A stretch of DNA of 64,000 nt from Merluccius polli (taxonomy: Eukaryota; Chordata; Actinopteri; Gadiformes; Merlucciidae), in assembly GCA_030340625.1 (NCBI GenBank), contig JAOPHQ010002299.1:62001-126000 (forward strand), read 5' to 3'. Below the pieces are notes generated by a model. It worked only from the letters and a program-made list of their open reading frames with translations. It was not told where the DNA came from and searched no databases. Each line of letters begins with the position of its first letter. The stretch's first letter is position 1. This document shows, piece after piece, positions 1-11,973 of this stretch. A program made the position numbers and the translations under genes.

Positions 1-297
1 AATGAAATCACCGCACCCATTTCTATTGCGACATTATGCAGACACTTTTATCAAACAAGACTTAGTATCCAACCCAGAGCCTTTGGACCGGGAGTCAAAC
101 CGCCGAGCCACTACACTAGGATACGATATGATTCACTATTAGTGGGAATAATCACTTTTGCATCACAATGTTCTTGTTCACTGAAAAAACTATTAAAATC
201 ATGATGTGACATTTGTTGGGGTCTCTACCAAACCAACAAACACCATTTCTTACATCTGGAGAAAGGGTTAGGGTTAAAAAAAACACATTTCTCCCAG

Positions 298-654
298 GTC
301 ATCTATGAGGTGTCGGTGCAGACCGGGGATGTGCAGGACGCCGGGACGGACACCGAGATCTACATGTCCGTGTTTGGGATCAACGGAAGCACAGAGGAGA
401 TGCTTCTGCAGAAGAACGAGGACAGGTGGATATTAGGGAGACGTAAACTTATACGTCGTACATGCCACAAGTGTCAACACATCTCGCACACACACACACA
501 CACACACACAGCCCCTCCAATCAGTTTCTCAATCAGTTTCTAATTGTGTAATTCATCATGTTTGAATGTAATGAATGAAAGTCACCTTTCCTTCGTTCGT
601 CATGGAAGATGAATCATCATAAAATTGGCATTGACTCTCAAATGAAGTTCCTAA

Positions 655-743
<89 letters not shown>

Positions 744-2146
744 CGGTCGGCAGGTTTGAGCGAGGCCAGCTGGACACCTTCAACCTAGAGATCGACGACA
801 TCGCTCCGCTGAAGAAGATGAGGGTCCGCATCAAGGGCAACGGCAGCCGACCCGACTGGCTCCTCGATAAGGCAAGCTACCGTCACCATGGTAAACTACC
901 GTGTACCGTGACGGTCGCCATGCCTACCGTGTTAGTGTGTACTATGTTGGTCACCTTCCTGATCGTTACCGGCCCTTGTTGGTTGTTGACATGTATGGTG
1001 TAGAGCAGTGATTCTCCACTGGTGGGTCGTGACCCAATTATGGGTCGCGAGGGCATTAACCTTAATCTGTAGAAAGATTAACCTTAACTAATGTTTCAAT
1101 GGCTATTTATGTTTCAATGGCTATTCCATTGTGTTTAGCCCCAATTGTTGCATCTTTTTGTTTGCTCAAACTTACTTTTTTTAATTTTTCGGTCATGACT
1201 TAAAGGGGAATTTCACTTTATTACACTTCTGGGGCCATTTTCACACCTGTCCGGGTTATGCGTGCACCCCAGACGGTTTTCTTAAGACGAGATTAAACTG
1301 AGACTTAAAAGTCAGGCTGAAATTGGGTCCGAGCTCTTCGAAGACATGAAACCCCTTCTCCTTCCTTATGGATGTATTCTGTAGCACGAGCACCATGGCT
1401 GCAGATCACCAGAGCAGTCAGGAACAATGCTGAGCGCTGTCTGTTGGCAAATGAGAACCGACAAGCCAGAAAATCAGCTTGACGTTTACCTCGCTGAGAA
1501 ATGCATAATGAATAGAAAAATCCATTCTTGGATTCTGGGGTTCGGGGAATCAGAGGGAGCCTGCACTAAGCCAGTGAAACAGACATGGAAATTGCATTGC
1601 TTTTGCTCTTCCCAAAATAAATGTAATGCTAGAGAGAGGTGCAGACTCGGGAAGGTCTGATTGCTAGGACTGCGTGATTGTCTGTGTCACATGGAAATAT
1701 GAAGCGATCACATGCATGGCAAGGAGGTTTATAATGCAGATAACCCTCCTTAAATAAAGGATTGGATATAATTATTTCCAGCTTGATATATTAAAAAACA
1801 GAATTATATGTGTAATGTTCAAGCATAAACCACCTTATGTAAGGCTTTAGTGCAATGCTGGTACTATGGTAGTATGACATTGATTAATTTCCCACTTTTT
1901 CAACAAAGACATTTTTTTAACTTAAAAATTCACTCATATTTGAACCTTAGCTGAGCGTACCTGTTCCATCAGGTGACCTTGCGTAACCTGACCACAGAAG
2001 AAGAGTATCTGTTCATCTACGAGGATTGGCTGTCCAAGGCCACCCTGATCTGCGAGATGGCGGCCGTGGTGGATGGCGAAGAGATGGTGGAAATCACCAC
2101 CTACATCATCAACATCAAAACCAGCGACTATCCAGGTCGGTCCAGC

Positions 2147-2186
<40 letters not shown>

Positions 2187-2680
2187 TGTATATACACACA
2201 CACACAGGACACTGTCCTCTATGGAGGCAGCATGACTTGTTCACAGTGTGTTTACTGGTTACGTCTCTGTTTCCAGTAAACCCACTGTGAGCAAGTCTGA
2301 GGTTTGCCTGCTGTTATCAGCGGTCTCACAGGCTACTTATATTGGTCATTTCTACATACTTACATGTCTACATACATACATATATTCATAACACATTAAT
2401 TATTAAACACATTCAGTGAAACTTAAATTATTCTACACCCTGCAGTGTATCTGGTCTCTTAACTTCCCTTTTTAATAATGTGAAAAACAACAAAATATGC
2501 CTAAATATGCATAAAATAGCCTAAAACCCAGAGTAGTGATAAACCCAAGCCATTCGTTCCCCATTCGTTTAGCTACAGATGAGCAACATAAAAGCAGCTC
2601 AGCCCTTGGCAGTAACTGTAAATACGTACTTTGTAGTTCTTTGCACTGGTAGAGATAATGAGCTTGAGCTCGTGTGTGAG

Positions 2681-2767
<87 letters not shown>

Positions 2768-5700
2768 GTGTGCATACTTGTTAGAAAGATGTATAAGGTA
2801 CTTTATAATCCTCTAAGGTCTTTTAATACCTTTTTTTTGGTCATACAGCTACAGAAGTATATTGCTTTAATGTGGCAAAAAAAACATTTGCCCCTTTTCT
2901 TGTATCACGTTTCACATTTCACATCATTCACATCTTGTATTCATTCATCAGTGGGCATTTTTTCGTATTGTTTTTAGTTGAACTTGTGTTATTGTAAGGA
3001 GGAATAGTTTAAAAGAGCATTTATTTTCCATTCAATGTACTTGTACAATGTACTGCTCTTGTGGTTGTAAGGTACAGGTGCCCAAGCCACATCCAATAAA
3101 TCATACAACTCTTCTTCTTTCGGTTATTTATTTTCCCAAGATTTTTATGATCATTTTTGTGTTATTGCTATTGCGCCCCCATGAGGCCAAGTCGATCAAA
3201 TCGGCGAGAGCATCTTCAAAGGCTAATATTACACTTGATTACTTAATGTTAGTCTAAGTTTTCTCAGAGCCACGCCCACTTTCTGTTTTGTGTGGCATTT
3301 CAGCCAATAGAAGTACATGGTTCATATGAGACCAGGCTCAAGAGTACAGCATCAAGTGGACCAGAGATAGCCTTTTGAAAAGTGCAACTTTGATTCGTGG
3401 CGCTTTGAGATTTGTTCAGATAGCGCATTTCTTTAAATTCATCAAGTGGCATCAATGCCCATCAATGAGCAAAGTTACAAAAAAACCCTAACAATTACAA
3501 TAGGGTGCCTCGCATTATGTGCTTGGCCCTCTAAATATTAATAATAATAATAAAATGAACAATTACAATAGGGTGCCTCGCACTCTGTGCTTGGCCCCCC
3601 TAATAATTAACCTTAGCCAAACAAACTATTTGAGAAATGATTAAAGAAAGTCTCTGACTTCAGCATCGTTCCTCGGTGGTTGAGTCTTTTTGTTCATCTC
3701 CTCAGGGGCCGGCACGGACGCCAACGTTGGGCTCATTATTTTCGGAGAGTACGGAGACACGGGAACGCTGACAATGAAAGAATCCAACAAAGCCAACAAG
3801 TTTGAGCGGAACCAGGTGGACACGTTTCGGTTTTCAGATATCTTCAGTTTAGGAGATCTCTCCAAAGTACGCGTGTGGCACGACAACAAAGGTCAGAGCA
3901 AATGTTTTGTTTTGCTTTTTCGGGAAATAAAAAGAAACCAAACAACAAAAAGGAATTCTTTTTTTTTTTTTTTTTTACATAGAGAGCTTTGGTCTGAATG
4001 CATGTAATTTAATACCGGATATTTGTACATTCATAGAAAAGCCTTGAATATTGTTATATGTTCATGATGCCGTCAATCCTATTCGTATAATATGTGTGAC
4101 GTAATGCGACTTCCTTGACTTGAATAGAATAACCCCATGAACATACAAAAACTGCTAAATATTTTTCATGGTAACACTTTAGATTAGGGACCACATATTC
4201 ACCATGAACTAAGTGTGAAGAGGAGGCAACTTTAGAGTAGGGAACCTGTGTGGGTTAATAAGTGTCAAACTACTAGTATATAAGTTATGAGCAAGACCTC
4301 ACTTTAGAATGGGGAACATATTCTGAGTTAGAAAGACTTAATTTAGAGTTATTTGGACACTATTAACACTTGTAGTATTGTGTTTTGTTACATGATAGAA
4401 CAACAGTTTCCTTACTTCCTATCAATAAGTTGTAATTAGGAGGTAATTGAGGGAAAACTCTTAGTTAATGGCCTCATAGTTGTTGAACATGGTCATGCAG
4501 AATAAGGCATTAATAAGTGCTTTATAATGACTAATAAACAGCTAATATGCTACTAATATGCATGCTAATAAGCAACTAATGGTGAATATGTGGTCCCTAA
4601 TCTAAAGTGTTACCTTTTTCATTACTTTTTCCCTATATTGGCCATGGGCCCCAGGTCTGGCTCCTGGCTGGCACATTGAGTTCGTCGAGGTGACGGACGA
4701 GCTGATGGACAAGACATTTACCTTCCCCTGCAGCCACTGGCTGGCCAAGAACGAGTTGGACGGGCAGATCATCAGGGAGCTGCCCTGTGAAGACAATGAA
4801 CTGGACTTAAACGAGAAGACCAGTAAGTAACCATGACGACATGACATGGTTATGGTTGTGTCACGCCAAGTGACTAAATCTGTGGGATTTAGTCGTCTCT
4901 GATAGCAGCTATTGGTCCTTATTCATACCCGTTTATTGTATTGAGTGTCTTTATTTCAACAATTAATCATAAGTCTGATTTGTGAGACTACATACAGTAT
5001 ATGTTAATATATTCCGCTATATTATATTACAGTACGGTATGTTTCAAATGTCACAGCATTTGAATATTACATAATCATTTGACACACCAGTGCCGACATG
5101 TAGAACGAAGACATAGGCTACTATCTAGAATTTTTTTTTTTTTTTCTTTCTTCCAGAATATGAGATTTGTATTACCACGGCAGACACAGACGATGCAGAG
5201 ACCAAGGAGAACGGCTGGATAGCCTTAGAGGGGAAGAAAGGAAGATCCAAAGAGTTTGTGCTGGAAAACTCGTCCAAGAAGAAGAGGTTTATGCGGTACG
5301 GCGCTTCAGGGATTCATTTAATGAGCTGGCGGTTTTTGGTTGTTTGACTTTTTTTTGTGCGAAATAAGCAGAAATTAAATGATAAAAGGAATGCATGTAT
5401 ATGAGCGTTAGCCACTATGGCTGCTTGAAAAAGCATTTCAGTAAATACCGCGATGGATCAGGTTCTGGACTCAAACATGGTTTGAACAAAAAAAAAGTCT
5501 TTACTTAAATTCTTCAAGACAAAAAGGATGAACAAGCCGAAAAACTGGCCTAACCCTATCTAAAGTTAAACAAAAAGGGTAATCAATAACTAAGACACTT
5601 ACTAGACTGGGTTAGCTACAGGACAGGCTCTTCTCCAGGTATGACGGCGTCTCCTGGGCAGACGGCACGATGACTTCTTCCTCCTGGTCTGGAAACAAGG

Positions 5701-7634
5701 GTGGCTGGTAACCGATGGCGCACTGGAAGGGAGACAGGGTGGAGGCAGGACTGTGGAGAGTGTTGTTAGTGTATTACACCCGCTCACATGGTGGTGGGAT
5801 GACTGGAGACGAGACAACGCATGGGCAATCTCCAGGTCCTGGTTGGCACACTCAAGACCTTGGTGGTCTTGGGGTGGAAACCAGATGATAAGCTGACCGA
5901 TGTACCGAGGAGTTCGCAGAAGGCCCTTGTGGCAGTGTACCGACAACAGACTGTCAGTTGCCATCAGAGGGAAGGAGGCCTGTAACAAAAGTCTATAGAG
6001 ATGTGGGACCAAGGGCGATGTGGGACCGGTAGAGGGAGAAGTTTGCCATCAGGGCTTTCTGCCTAACCCTAACCATAACCCTAAACCTAACCAAGTAATT
6101 GTGTTTCCTACACCTAACCAAGTAATTGTGTTTCCTACACCTAAACAAGTAGTTGTGTTGCCTAAACTTATCCAAGTAGTTGTGTTGTCTAAACTTATCC
6201 AAGTAGTTGTGTTGCCTAAACTTATCCAAGTAGTTGTGTTGCCTAAACTTATCCAAGTAGTTGTGTTGACTAAACTTAACCAAGTAGTTGTGTTGACTAA
6301 ACTTAACCAAGTAGTTGTGTTGCCTAAACTTAACCAAGTAGTTGTGTTGACTAAACTTATCCAAGTAATTGTGTTTCAGTAGTCTTATCGTAGTTCCTGA
6401 AACCGAAAATCGGACTTAACATATCCGGTTGACCTGGACATCCAGCCTCTTGAAACAGGACCCAGCAACATGACACAACTCTAGTCTGTTTTTCTTTTGT
6501 TTTTCCCATGTAGGGGAAGCTTCGACCGGTTTGAATTCTCCTCCAAGAATCTGGGTAACATCTCCAGCATCTGCCTGGGCCACACGACCAAGGATGGCAA
6601 GAAGGTCAAGGCAGAGGCGTTCTGGCATGTGGAGGAGGTGGCCGTCATGGAGAAAGAGCTGGGAAGCAGGTAAATGCCCTCCCCCCCACCTTCAGACCCT
6701 GTGCATCGTCGTAGGACAAACACGGTGTCGCTCATGACACTAGTTACGGGTCTGCTACTTTCATGTACCATGGCAGGGTTAGTAGACTAAACTACTGTAG
6801 ACTAAACCCGTTGGGTCTCGTCGGGTTCGGGCAGAGACCTCAAGCTCTAATCTGCAGTGGATCAACACATAACAACAATCCATTCATAGTGTCACTTGAA
6901 AAGTCACTGCTGAAGAAAATAATTGATTGACTTGTTTATACTTTCATACATTCAATTTTAAATTGAAAATTGAGTGAAAAGTGCATTACAATTGTCATTT
7001 TAAGTCTGAGTTACAAATGTAAATTGTACATGTTGATTTTTCAGGTCCAGTTCAATCATTTTTTCCCAATACTACCAATAGCTTTTGTACAATAACCATG
7101 TACCAATAATCAACCACCTTTGTCCCCTCCGTTTGTCCTTCCCATCCCTCTAGATACATGTTTGCGTGCAATGCTGCGATCCCGCTCTCGGCCAAGCGGG
7201 ACGAGTTCCTGACCTTCGAGTGCACGCGCACCACGGAGAGCTTCGCCAGCAAGGCCAGAAGCCTGGTGCACATCACGTACGAGATCATCGTCATGACGGG
7301 CGATGTGAAGGGGGCGGGCACCGACGCCGACGTCTTCATCACGCTCTACGGCACCAACGGCGACTCGGGCCGCCGGCGTCTCAGGCAGAATTTCCGCAAC
7401 CTGTTTGAGCGCGAGCAGACGGACCGCTTCTTTCTGGAGTTGCTGGACCTGGGGGATCTGCTGAAGGTGAAGATGGAGCACAACAACAAGGGTCTGAGCC
7501 CCGGCTGGCTGCTGGAACGCGTGGAGGTCACCAACACCATCAACGGGGTCACCGCCATCTTCCTGTGCGGGAAGTGGCTGGACACCAAGAAGTCGGACGG
7601 ACAGATCTTCAAGATCATTTACCCCAAATACTGA
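298..7634 (+). CDS. loxhd1: LOXHD1 3' end (PLAT-repeat stereocilia protein), partial
   Basis: Last eight coding exons: 298-425, 754-871, 1973-2135, 3706-3891, 4655-4822, 5157-5295, 6514-6669, 7154-7634 (stop). Reading phases join without a break. The protein is a chain of PLAT/lipoxygenase-homology beta-sandwich repeats; each repeat shows the family pattern AGTDA/DAGTDT, a FERxxxDxF block, a xxGWxLxxV block and a closing WL segment. The C-terminus follows the human LOXHD1 terminal repeats closely (for example RNLFERE and VEVTNT). In vertebrates LOXHD1 lies along hair-cell stereocilia and is needed for hearing. The 5' part of the gene is outside the window. The last exon is large (481 bp) and holds nearly a whole PLAT domain. 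The intron after 871 has a GC donor. Alternative: another PLAT protein, unlikely given rnf165 and ark2n next door as in human. Confidence 0.93.
659..742. repeat. (TG)n microsatellite at a splice acceptor
   Basis: About 40 TG units end roughly 10 bases before the AG (752-753) of the second visible loxhd1 exon. The acceptor has no ordinary polypyrimidine tract; the TG run stands in its place. Confidence 0.97.
1010..1260. repeat. Probable dispersed repeat in loxhd1 intron
   Basis: The phrase around 1018-1050 (a 'ctggtgggtcgtgaccca' type) is typical of DNA-transposon remnants found many times in fish genomes. No clear terminal repeats were seen. The rest of the intron (872-1972) holds no supported exon. 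Confidence 0.35.
2150..2187. repeat. (TA)n microsatellite
   Basis: A pure TA run starts about 14 bases after the donor of the third visible loxhd1 exon. Confidence 0.95.
2682..2765. repeat. (CA)n microsatellite in loxhd1 intron
   Basis: About 40 CA units. The rest of this intron (2136-3705) is AT-rich and shows no exon; an 'acaatagggtgcctcgca' phrase occurs twice near 3495 and 3562. Confidence 0.95.
4170..4614. mobile_element. hAT-like MITE with perfect 36-bp TIRs
   Basis: The element begins GGTAACACTTTAGATTAGGG and ends with the exact reverse complement of its first 36 bases. It is 445 bp long. Eight-base direct repeats TTTTTCAT flank it at 4162-4169 and 4615-4622, as expected for a hAT-type insertion. 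It has no coding capacity. Its right end is 40 bases before loxhd1 exon 4655-4822, so it lies in the zone where the branch point and pyrimidine tract should be. Confidence 0.92.
6062..6092. repeat. Interstitial telomere-like repeat
   Basis: CCTAACCCTAACC followed by degenerate CCCTAA units. It runs straight into the 26-bp minisatellite that follows. A shorter TTAGGG pair lies at about 267-276, just before the first visible loxhd1 exon. Confidence 0.6.
6093..6376. repeat. 26-bp minisatellite in loxhd1 intron
   Basis: About eleven copies of a 26-27 base unit of the type ccaagtagttgtgttgccta plus aactta. It is open in several frames, giving a repetitive HNYL-type chance reading, and is not coding. 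The 5' part of the same intron (5296-6061) shows no exon. Confidence 0.95.
6700..6795. repeat. Copy of a locally dispersed MITE-like repeat
   Basis: A phrase made of gcatcgtcgtaggacaaaca, gtcgctcatgacac, gggtctgct and atgtacca recurs in the rnf165 introns at 14145-14275 and 14690-15003. The rest of this intron up to 7153 is AT-rich without features. Confidence 0.6.
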
Positions 7635-7920
7635 TGAGGTTACTCGGGGAAAAAGAAACACTGACCAACGTCCTGGACTTCCCCCGCCGTGGAGAGATTT
7701 TTGTTGTCTGACGGACTAATGGGATAATAAGGATTGGGGTTTTTTTTATACTGAAAACATCAAAACTCAGGAACTGATGTTTGCTTTATATTGTTTGTTT
7801 TTTTACATTCATTATGTAATTTATCAACTGCAATTACAAATTGAGAGTACATTTAACTAGGACAGAGTGAAAATGATTCTCTTATTCAGGTAAAAATAAA
7901 GGTGCCATCCTTTAGAAGCT
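7635..7920 (+). other. loxhd1: loxhd1 3' UTR with poly(A) signal
   Basis: AT-rich sequence follows the stop codon. A canonical AATAAA lies at 7895-7900, about 260 bases after the stop. The 3' end of the convergent rnf165 gene appears to lie about 200 bases further on. Confidence 0.6.
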
Positions 7921-8104
7921 TTAATATGTATGCATCAGGAAAATATTTACATGTTTTTTTTCAGCATTTTGTAAAAAAAAGGTTGTCAATTATTTTCTAA
8001 TGTTCAAAATGACATGTCAACACTTTTCCAATCACTTTGATTCTAAGCAATCGGCTTGCATTCCTAAACTTAAAACAAAAACAGACCAGTCACACACACG
8101 CCAT

Positions 8105-11100
8105 ACGTTTTATCCAGTTTATTACAAAAAAGAGCACATACAAAAGGATAATATACAAGCAATGAAGTAAAACAAATATAAAAACAAAACAGAAGAGAGT
8201 TTGGGTTTAGCAATGCAACTTTTAAAATTATTATTAGTAGTAGTAATAAATAAAGTACAAAATTCCACCAAATGAATTCTAACATTTACCCATATAATAT
8301 GCTCATCCATTTCTTCATCAACACACTCATCAGCATTAATGAGCTATTGCTTTAATATTAATGATAAATAGTTCTACTTTGAGATAAAATACACTATATT
8401 GAAAAACATTGCGCAGTCTCAGCTAAACAGCAGATTTCATACAAAGATGGCGGCAGCCCTTTCACTGGCACTTTTTTTTTGGGATATTTTTCCGTCTGTT
8501 TTATTTTCGGATTTGAAGCAGCAGCAAAAATGTATAATATACCATTATATTCTTTGTATATATTTTCCACCATATACTATACCATTTAGACTATATTGAA
8601 ACCTGAGAAGAACATGCATGTTTAGAAAGGTTGTGCTTTAATATCCTGTGTCCTTGCCTTCCCCGGAGCTTCATGATAGAAATGAGTGGATGGATTCTGA
8701 GAATTTATAATAATACAAATAATAAGGAAATAGATTAATAGGAAACAGAACTGTAAAGATAAGTATGCATGTATGTATTTATGTATGTATGTATGGAGAC
8801 CACAGGTAAACATGCCTCTCTGTGGTCTTACATATTCTTACTAAAAACTATTTGAAGGGAAGTGAAAAATGTAAATGAAAGATTGATTCGTCTTTTAAAG
8901 ATAATGCCACATTAGAGAAAAACTATGTCAAATGTTTGATGGTTTTGTGGAATACGTTTTTTAATTATCAAATGATATAGAAATACCTTGTGAGACTTAT
9001 AGTGAGGCACTTACAATGCTTGTTGGGTGGAGAAAAAAAATACTAAATAAGGTTGGAGATAAGCATGAGGTTGATGAGGGATGTCGCTCCAGGTTCATGC
9101 GTTAGATATGAGAAGCAGAGAATATGCAAATAATATTAAACCATGGTTGTTGTAATTGCATTATGCCAGTGAGAGGGTTCCCATTATAAAAACTATGAGT
9201 GCAAAACAACAGGAAAAAAAACGAACTAAAAATCACAAACCATTCACTTTTTCACTCCATTGCAGCTTGTCCACTAGAGATCACAGCATAGGGGATCAGA
9301 GAGATTGCATTGAATGGAATGTAAGACAGACAGACAGACAGACAGAGAGGGAGAGACAGACAGAGGGAGAGACGCGAGACAAAGAGAGGGAGAGAGACAC
9401 ACAAAGAGAAAAAGAAAAAGAGCGAAGGCTCTGTAGTTAAGCCTAGCACAGTAAACAATGCACAGCCAGCTTAGGGAGATATAAAGCAGGGCTTTTTTTG
9501 TTTTAGTTTTTCAAAAATACAACTGCATGCAAAGCATTCCCATTTAAAATCAATGCAAAAATGAGGTAAGTTTTTTTTTGTCCCAAATCATTTGAGTTAT
9601 TTCTAAATAAATAAATTGTGATTAAAACACCCACCCCCGCAAAAAAATTAGGTTATAAAATTAAATACATATCCACCATATCTACAGTTAGTAATAAATT
9701 ATGATTGTTAAATACTTAAGGCATCTCAACTGACAACACCCTGTGTAAACTAACAAAACGTTCCCACAGACAAACTCCACAATGAGGAGGCAGTGTCAAC
9801 AAGGGCAGTGCACAGGACAGGGACGCCCAACGTAATCCTTGCTAATTTAAATCCCCTTGGTCCACAAAGCTTTTAAGGGTCTGGGGGGGGGGGGGGGGGG
9901 GGGTCCCAGATGGGGGGGGGGGTCCCAGATCCTCCTATTTTTATGCATAAGATCGTTACTGCCTTGAAAGGCATCGAGTAACAGTAGAAATTCTGCGGTC
10001 TCCACCTCCACCCAAAAACACAAAACGTATTTGTTCGAAACCAAATGGGTAGAATCAAAACGGATCACAATTGATTGTATTAAAACATGCGTAACCATAA
10101 CGGGATGTTTTGTTATGCTTTCCGTCCTTCTGCCCACTGTGCACTGTAAAGATACCACTGCCTCCATCACACACTCTATGCACATTTTTTTTCTAGCAAT
10201 ACAGCATAGCAACCAGCATGACAACCACGAGGGGGAGACCTGGTACACAGAACACAGCACAACAGAATAAAAACACACAGCTCATCACCGTTTCAATTCT
10301 GCGTGTTTCTCTCTCTACCTAAAAATACTTAAACCATCCCCAAATGCAATACGTAGGGGAAAAACAAAACAAGTTTGTTGCTATATTTATCATCACATGT
10401 GCTTTTTATTGATAGGCAATAAAGGTAAACATCACTAGAAGGGGTTTCCATGGCTGCTACCGACGGTAGACATGAATGAGCGCCGGGGCGGGGCGGGGCG
10501 GGAACGGCCGCCGACCGCGTGCTTATTTTTTCGTGTTTTTTGTTTTTTTAGTGTTGATAAGATAGTCACAGCTCAGAAACTGTCATGCGCAGATCACTCT
10601 GTAGCGTTCCTTTTTAAAAAAAATTAAAAATAAAATAAAAACATTTGCTACCAAAAGATAACGGGCCATGTCAACAACACAAAACATGCAGTCCAGTACA
10701 CTGCTTAAAACCAGAGAATACGTGCCGGACCAGTACCAAGGCAGTTAAATCCAGCTTTACCTATAACACTCAATCCTACAGCACGCTGCAGTGCATGATG
10801 GGGGATGGGCCCCTTCATGTAGGATATATCCCCTTTTTATATGGTTTTCCTTATTTGGCTTTGAATTGTATAAACACTCCAGTGGCCATGTTTGTTAGTC
10901 TAACTAAAGAAAACTCTTTGCGATTGGAGTCGTGTGACACACACACACGCACACGCACACACACACAGGAAGAGCACACATTTAACCTGAGCATCAGGTC
11001 AAGCTACACCATAGTAAAAAAATGCATTCTGATAACAGACTTTTCTAATTGTGTATCTTAGCCTCTAACGCACACACACACACACACACACACTTCACAG

Positions 11101-11619
11101 CGGTTAGAGATGTCACATAATCCTATGGGTTACAAGGTACACGTACGGTTGTATTGCAAAATGTAGAAACTGTGTGTTTGTTAGTACGTGCCTCCAATAA
11201 AGCCAAGAACGACCGTATACAACTAGATAGGCAACGCTACATTTTCACCACTACCACAAAACCACAAATTAACTATTAGGCAATTTATGGCAGAAGGGGC
11301 ATTTTTGATTTCTTGTGTGGCAGAGTACACATTTTGATTTAATATGCATGGGGGGGGGGGGGACCCAAGAAAGAAAAAAAGTATAAAGTAGCCAGCTGTG
11401 AGTAGAGTTACTCTTTTTTTCCGGACCATGGCTTAAGGAACATGCTACACTGCCCAGGCTACCTAGACTACAACACCACGACAGTGACAACACGCCACTA
11501 ACAACCAGCAAGCTAGGAGTAAACCCTGTGTACATTAGAGTCAGTCAGTCTGTTTGTTTGCGTGTCATTCGCTTCCAGAGAGATAGAGAGAAGAGAGATG
11601 TGCTTCATTATGTGTATAT

Positions 11620-11697
<78 letters not shown>

Positions 11698-11973
11698 GAG
11701 AGAGTCTGCAACAGGCTCTTGTGCAGTTAGTAATCGTGGCTTGGCTCAGTAAAGCATGAGTCAGAGGGGGGTGGGGGGGGGCAGAGGGGGGATTTATGTC
11801 ACATGAAGGTCTGGACACATTTGGCAAAGCACCCATAAGGTGGGGGAAAGGGGGGAGGGGACCCTACAACCTACACGCACCCCCGGGGTGGAAGTAGATC
11901 TAGGGGGGGGGGGGGGGGGGGGGGGGGGTGATTGACAGGCATGTACTGTAGATTTTGATCCGCCATATGCTTA
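8105..11973 (-). other. rnf165: Probable long 3' UTR of rnf165
   Basis: No convincing coding exon lies between the rnf165 stop and the loxhd1 3' end. It holds GACA/GAGA-rich sequence near 9325-9425, poly-G runs at about 9887-9904, 9913-9922 and 11350-11362, a G-rich patch (gggg-c units) at 10483-10502, CA runs near 10940 and 11070, a long TG run at 11625-11690, and a poly-G run at 11904-11928. Whether it is all one UTR is inference. Confidence 0.4.
8118..8123 (-). terminator. rnf165: Probable poly(A) signal of rnf165
   Basis: The minus strand reads AATAAA here. It is the last good signal before the convergent loxhd1 3' end, giving a 3' UTR of about 3.8 kb. Confidence 0.45.

Noticed and set aside
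556..1003. Open frames of Cys-Val or Thr-His repeats over TG/CA runs (also at 2472, 11513, 22102, 42420)
   Set aside because: They are dinucleotide microsatellites read as codons, with no coding signature outside the repeat.
5993..6382. Open frames of repeated HNYLDKFRQ / VVVLPKLIQ on both strands
   Set aside because: They are translations of the 26-bp minisatellite inside a loxhd1 intron.
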